A stretch of DNA of 7,675 nt. Origin: Gammaproteobacteria bacterium. Its GTDB lineage: Bacteria; Pseudomonadota; Gammaproteobacteria; SZUA-229. Below, one piece after another: positions 5,441 to 7,675 of this stretch; the first letter of the stretch is position 1, and every line of letters starts with the position of its first letter. The stretch is from contig JAGLQT010000175.1 of NCBI GenBank assembly GCA_023136715.1, positions 1-7,675 on the forward strand, in the 5' to 3' direction. The notes below the pieces were generated by a model that saw only the letters and a program-made list of their open reading frames with translations, was not told where the DNA came from and made no database searches. Position numbers and translations under genes: made by a program.

Positions 5441-6760
5441 TCAGGCCAGGGTGTTGTGAAGAATTTTAGATTTGCGTTGGTAGTTGTATAACGACTGTTT
5501 CGCTATCGGTAATTTTTCTAATGGCACCTCATTAAAACCACGCTCAAGAAACCAGTGCGTGGTTTGCGTGGTGAGCGTGAACAGCTCGGTGATGTGTTGT
5601 TTACGCGACTGCCATTCGATGTGTTCCATTAAATCATTGCCACGACCCTGTTGCTGGTAATCGGGGTGCACGGCGAGGCAGGCAAGCTCAGCTGATTTTT
5701 CTTCCGGGAATAAAAACAGCGCGGCGCAGGCAATAATCATGCTGTCACGTTCGATGATGGTGAAGTTGTGGATGTCCAGTTCAAGCTGTTCGCGTGAACG
5801 TTTAACCAGAACACCCTGTTCTTCCAGTGGGCTGATGAGTTCCATGATGCCGCCGATATCATCGATGGTGGCGGTGCGCAGGCCTTCATAGTTATCGGCG
5901 CTGATCAGCGTGCCCACTCCGTCACGGCTGTATAGTTCGAGTAGCAGCGCACCGTCAATCTCCCGATTGATCATGTGAGCACGGGAGACGCCATTGTGAC
6001 AGGCGCGTGCTGCATTTTTCATGTGTCGTTGCGTTTGCGGGTCTGTTTCACAATGTTCGACCTGGGATAAGTTGAGCTGGCGTAATAAGTCACCGTCTTT
6101 ATTGGTGACGCCGTTACCTTCCATGATGAAAATGAGTTTGTCGGCTTGCAGTGCGATGGCTGTTTCGGTGGCGACGTCTTCGGCACGTAAGTTGAAAGTC
6201 TCACCGGTGGGCGAGTAACCAATAGATGAAAGCAGCACGACATTATTTTGTTCAAGCTGGCTGGTTATCGCCTCAGCATCGACGCTTCTGACATTACCCG
6301 TCTGGCCGAAATCGATACCTTGATGAATGCCATAAGGTTGTGCAGTAATAAAATTACCCGAAACCACACGTACAGCTGCACCCGCCATTGGTGTATTGGG
6401 CAGGCCCATGGAAAGCTGGGCTTCGATCGCCATGCGCACCTGTCCCACGGCCTGTTCAACGCCAGGCATGTTCTCAGCAGGCGTGATGCGCAGTTCATCT
6501 GAAAAAATTGAATTGAGGCTGAGTGCCAGTAATTGTTTTTCGATTTGTGGTCGTGCGCCGTGAACCAGCACCAAGCGCACACCGAGGCTGCCGAGCAGTG
6601 CGATATCGTGAATCAAATGGGCGAAACTGGGGTGATCGACCGCCTCACCACCAAACAGGATGACGAAAGTGCTGCCACGATGATTGTGGATGTAGGGCGC
6701 TGCGGCCCTGAACCAGTCGACGTGATCGGAATTTATTTTGTCATTTGGCATTTTTTTCAA
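5441..6760 (-). CDS. argA: Amino-acid N-acetyltransferase (N-acetylglutamate synthase)
   Basis: ArgA acetylates glutamate with acetyl-CoA, the first step of arginine synthesis, and is usually inhibited by arginine. The protein has the classic two parts. The N-terminal amino-acid-kinase-like domain carries FRAAAPYIHNHRG, VILFGGEAVDH and LVLVHGARPQIE. The C-terminal GNAT domain carries LAVHPDYQQQGRGNDL, whose QQQGRG loop binds acetyl-CoA, and WFLERGF. The length, about 440 residues, matches the gammaproteobacterial enzyme. Three starts are possible: GTG 6781 (no Shine-Dalgarno), TTG 6760 (TTAGGA at 6770-6775, 9 nt upstream, chosen here) and ATG 6751 (best match to the N-terminus length of the E. 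coli protein as I recall it, but no clear site). It is first in the minus-strand cluster, followed after 8 nt by nadC. A weak arginine-repressor-like half site nearby was not convincing. Confidence 0.96.
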   Translation of the reverse strand: MKKMPNDKINSDHVDWFRAAAPYIHNHRGSTFVILFGGEAVDHPSFAHLIHDIALLGSLGVRLVLVHGARPQIEKQLLALSLNSIFSDELRITPAENMPGVEQAVGQVRMAIEAQLSMGLPNTPMAGAAVRVVSGNFITAQPYGIHQGIDFGQTGNVRSVDAEAITSQLEQNNVVLLSSIGYSPTGETFNLRAEDVATETAIALQADKLIFIMEGNGVTNKDGDLLRQLNLSQVEHCETDPQTQRHMKNAARACHNGVSRAHMINREIDGALLLELYSRDGVGTLISADNYEGLRTATIDDIGGIMELISPLEEQGVLVKRSREQLELDIHNFTIIERDSMIIACAALFLFPEEKSAELACLAVHPDYQQQGRGNDLMEHIEWQSRKQHITELFTLTTQTTHWFLERGFNEVPLEKLPIAKQSLYNYQRKSKILHNTLA

Positions 6761-6800
6761 GCTGTTATGTCCTAAAAACACTGATTAAATTGTAATATAG

Positions 6801-6830
6801 GCGTTTTTACGCGGCGATACCTGAATCGCC
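6801..6830. promoter_or_regulatory. Two adjacent inverted repeats in the argA / membrane-protein divergent gap
   Basis: GCGT-TTTT-ACGC (6801-6812) is followed without a gap by GGCGAT-acctga-ATCGCC (6813-6830), a perfect 6-bp inverted pair. The pair sits 40-70 nt upstream of the argA start and about 60-90 nt upstream of the 15-codon ORF. It could be an operator for either direction, or paired hairpins in the argA leader. No known binding-site consensus is recognised. Confidence 0.4.
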
Positions 6831-6889
6831 CGATTTAAAGCAATATTACTTTAATACTGAATACGAATATATAACGAGAGAATATTTCG

Positions 6890-6937
6890 ATGGCTAAGGA
6901 CAATAATCGTCAATTTTCCTCGACCGATAAATTCTAG
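6890..6937 (+). CDS. Possible 15-residue small ORF / leader peptide
   Basis: ATG at 6890 opens MAKDNNRQFSSTDKF and stops at TAG 6935-6937. GAGAG (6876-6880) lies 9 nt upstream, a usable Shine-Dalgarno distance. Its stop codon is inside TAGGAG, the Shine-Dalgarno site of the downstream membrane protein gene (start 6948), so ribosomes ending here would sit at the next start. The peptide is polar, with no signal or repeated regulatory codons, so classic amino-acid attenuation is not indicated. A chance ORF is quite possible at this length. The coding claim is inference; the layout is seen. Confidence 0.35.
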   Translation: MAKDNNRQFSSTDKF

Positions 6938-6940
6938 GAG
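6935..6940 (+). promoter_or_regulatory. Shine-Dalgarno site fixing a TTG start
   Basis: TAGGAG is 7 nt before TTG at 6948. No ATG or GTG start is available in this frame near the N-terminus, so it supports the TTG start of the membrane protein. Confidence 0.65.
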
Positions 6941-6947
6941 TGTTGAT

Positions 6948-7675
6948 TTGCTAACTGGAATATTTAATGCCACAGGCCTGTCACCCCTGTGGCAGAAAAC
7001 TGCACGAGGTTTGTTGCTGTTTTATTTTGTGAGTGTTTTCTCACTCACCATTGCCGGCTTTGTTTTCAAAAGCGTTTTTTATATCTACAACAGGACCAGT
7101 ATTGGCGAGATACCAATGGCGGATGTGTTGTACGCCTTGCTCTGGGGCTTGCGTTTTGATTTGGCTGCGGCAGCTATGTTCTCCCTGATTATGTGTCTGG
7201 GCTTATGGCCATATTATCGAATCAGCCGACGTCAGTCTATTTTCTCAGAACAACCTAAATTTTCGAGTTTAGCTAAAAATCTATTTTTGTTAGCTCTGCT
7301 GGTACAGATGTCGTTGCAAGTTAGTGATGCGATGTATTTTGTCGATGCGGGTCGTCATGTTAGTTACGAAATGCGTGATGTGCTGGCTGATGCTTCAGGT
7401 TTGTTGATGACTGCGATTAGTCAGCACGGTGTCTTTATTCTGGCCAGTATTTTTATAGGCTTTATTGTCCTGTTTACACTGCTATGGTTGTTGCGTCGTG
7501 CTTTATCAAATGTGGGTGACAGGGGTGGCTTCTCTTTACCCTTTAACCTGCAATACGAAGTCATTTTCTTTTTGATTGTTCTTTTATCGGTTGTTCTGGT
7601 TCGTGGTGGTTTTGGCGGCTTGCCGCAAAGCGTCATCACCGCTTTTAAAATTGGTGATGCGAAGCAGGCTATCGT
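6948..7675 (+). CDS. LTA-synthase/sulfatase-like membrane protein, N-terminal part
   Basis: The frame is open from TTG 6948 to the window end (242 codons) and is cut by the edge. The protein is strongly hydrophobic, with about five membrane segments: residues about 21-43, 56-80, 101-120, 158-180 and 200-215. Short polar linkers join them. The motif GLRFDLAAAA after the first long loop, and the RGGFGGLPQ stretch followed by ITAFKIGDAKQA near the end, resemble the membrane half of LTA-synthase-type phosphoglycerol or phosphoethanolamine transferases and related sulfatase-superfamily proteins. The catalytic alkaline-phosphatase-like domain would follow outside the window, so activity cannot be judged. 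It is transcribed divergently from argA, perhaps with the 15-codon ORF just upstream. A plain permease is less likely. Confidence 0.75.
   Translation, partial: MLTGIFNATGLSPLWQKTARGLLLFYFVSVFSLTIAGFVFKSVFYIYNRTSIGEIPMADVLYALLWGLRFDLAAAAMFSLIMCLGLWPYYRISRRQSIFSEQPKFSSLAKNLFLLALLVQMSLQVSDAMYFVDAGRHVSYEMRDVLADASGLLMTAISQHGVFILASIFIGFIVLFTLLWLLRRALSNVGDRGGFSLPFNLQYEVIFFLIVLLSVVLVRGGFGGLPQSVITAFKIGDAKQAI

Noticed and set aside
6855..6872. Arginine-repressor-like box (TGAAT-acga-ATATA) upstream of argA
   Set aside because: Only the left half fits the consensus as I recall it; the right half has two wrong bases and the region is AT-rich, so chance is likely.
7421..7639. Minus-strand 72-codon frame near the right end
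   Set aside because: It overlaps the plus-strand membrane protein, whose hydrophobic reading is convincing; this frame is a Lys/Pro/Thr-rich shadow.

Overview
The window looks like chromosomal DNA of a gammaproteobacterium. It carries a fused kinase-like/GNAT N-acetylglutamate synthase (argA), a proteobacterial-type NadC, a PlsC-family acyltransferase, and signal peptides and outer-membrane-type barrels typical of Gram-negative bacteria. I cannot name the genus. Several starts are best explained as TTG with a good Shine-Dalgarno sequence.

Layout. (1) Positions 1-3765 form an AT-richer accessory segment. A minus-strand gene for a secreted barrel-like protein (66-704) is divergent from a compact plus-strand three-gene operon (1158-3713). 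That operon encodes a second barrel-like exported protein, an exported LPP20-like/DUF4384 protein, and an exported caspase-family (peptidase C14) protein with an intact His/Cys dyad. Related GTCCGC-type repeats lie at the left edge (1-19), inside the divergent intergenic region (a 91-nt imperfect palindrome, 870-960) and just after the caspase gene (3739-3765, inverted). (2) Positions 3766-3826 hold a convergent gap with a small GC-rich tandem repeat that can fold. (3) Positions 3827-6760 hold a tightly packed minus-strand housekeeping cluster, argA > nadC > plsC-like. (4) Positions 6761-6947 are a divergent regulatory gap with two adjacent hairpins and a 15-codon small ORF. (5) Positions 6948-7675 hold the start of a multi-spanning membrane protein that resembles the N-terminal half of LTA-synthase/sulfatase-family proteins and runs off the window.

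How they may work together. ArgA (first step of arginine synthesis), NadC (NAD synthesis) and the acyltransferase (phospholipid synthesis) are ordinary metabolism, and their joint transcription is inferred from spacing. The accessory operon is the interesting part. All three products, and the divergent neighbour, have predicted export signals, so the caspase-like enzyme probably acts in the envelope rather than in the cytoplasm. The DUF4384 domain, which in other proteins I know of is often associated with caspase domains, is here a separate exported protein one gene upstream. I infer an envelope protease module with an outer-membrane partner. Its trigger and substrate cannot be read from the sequence.
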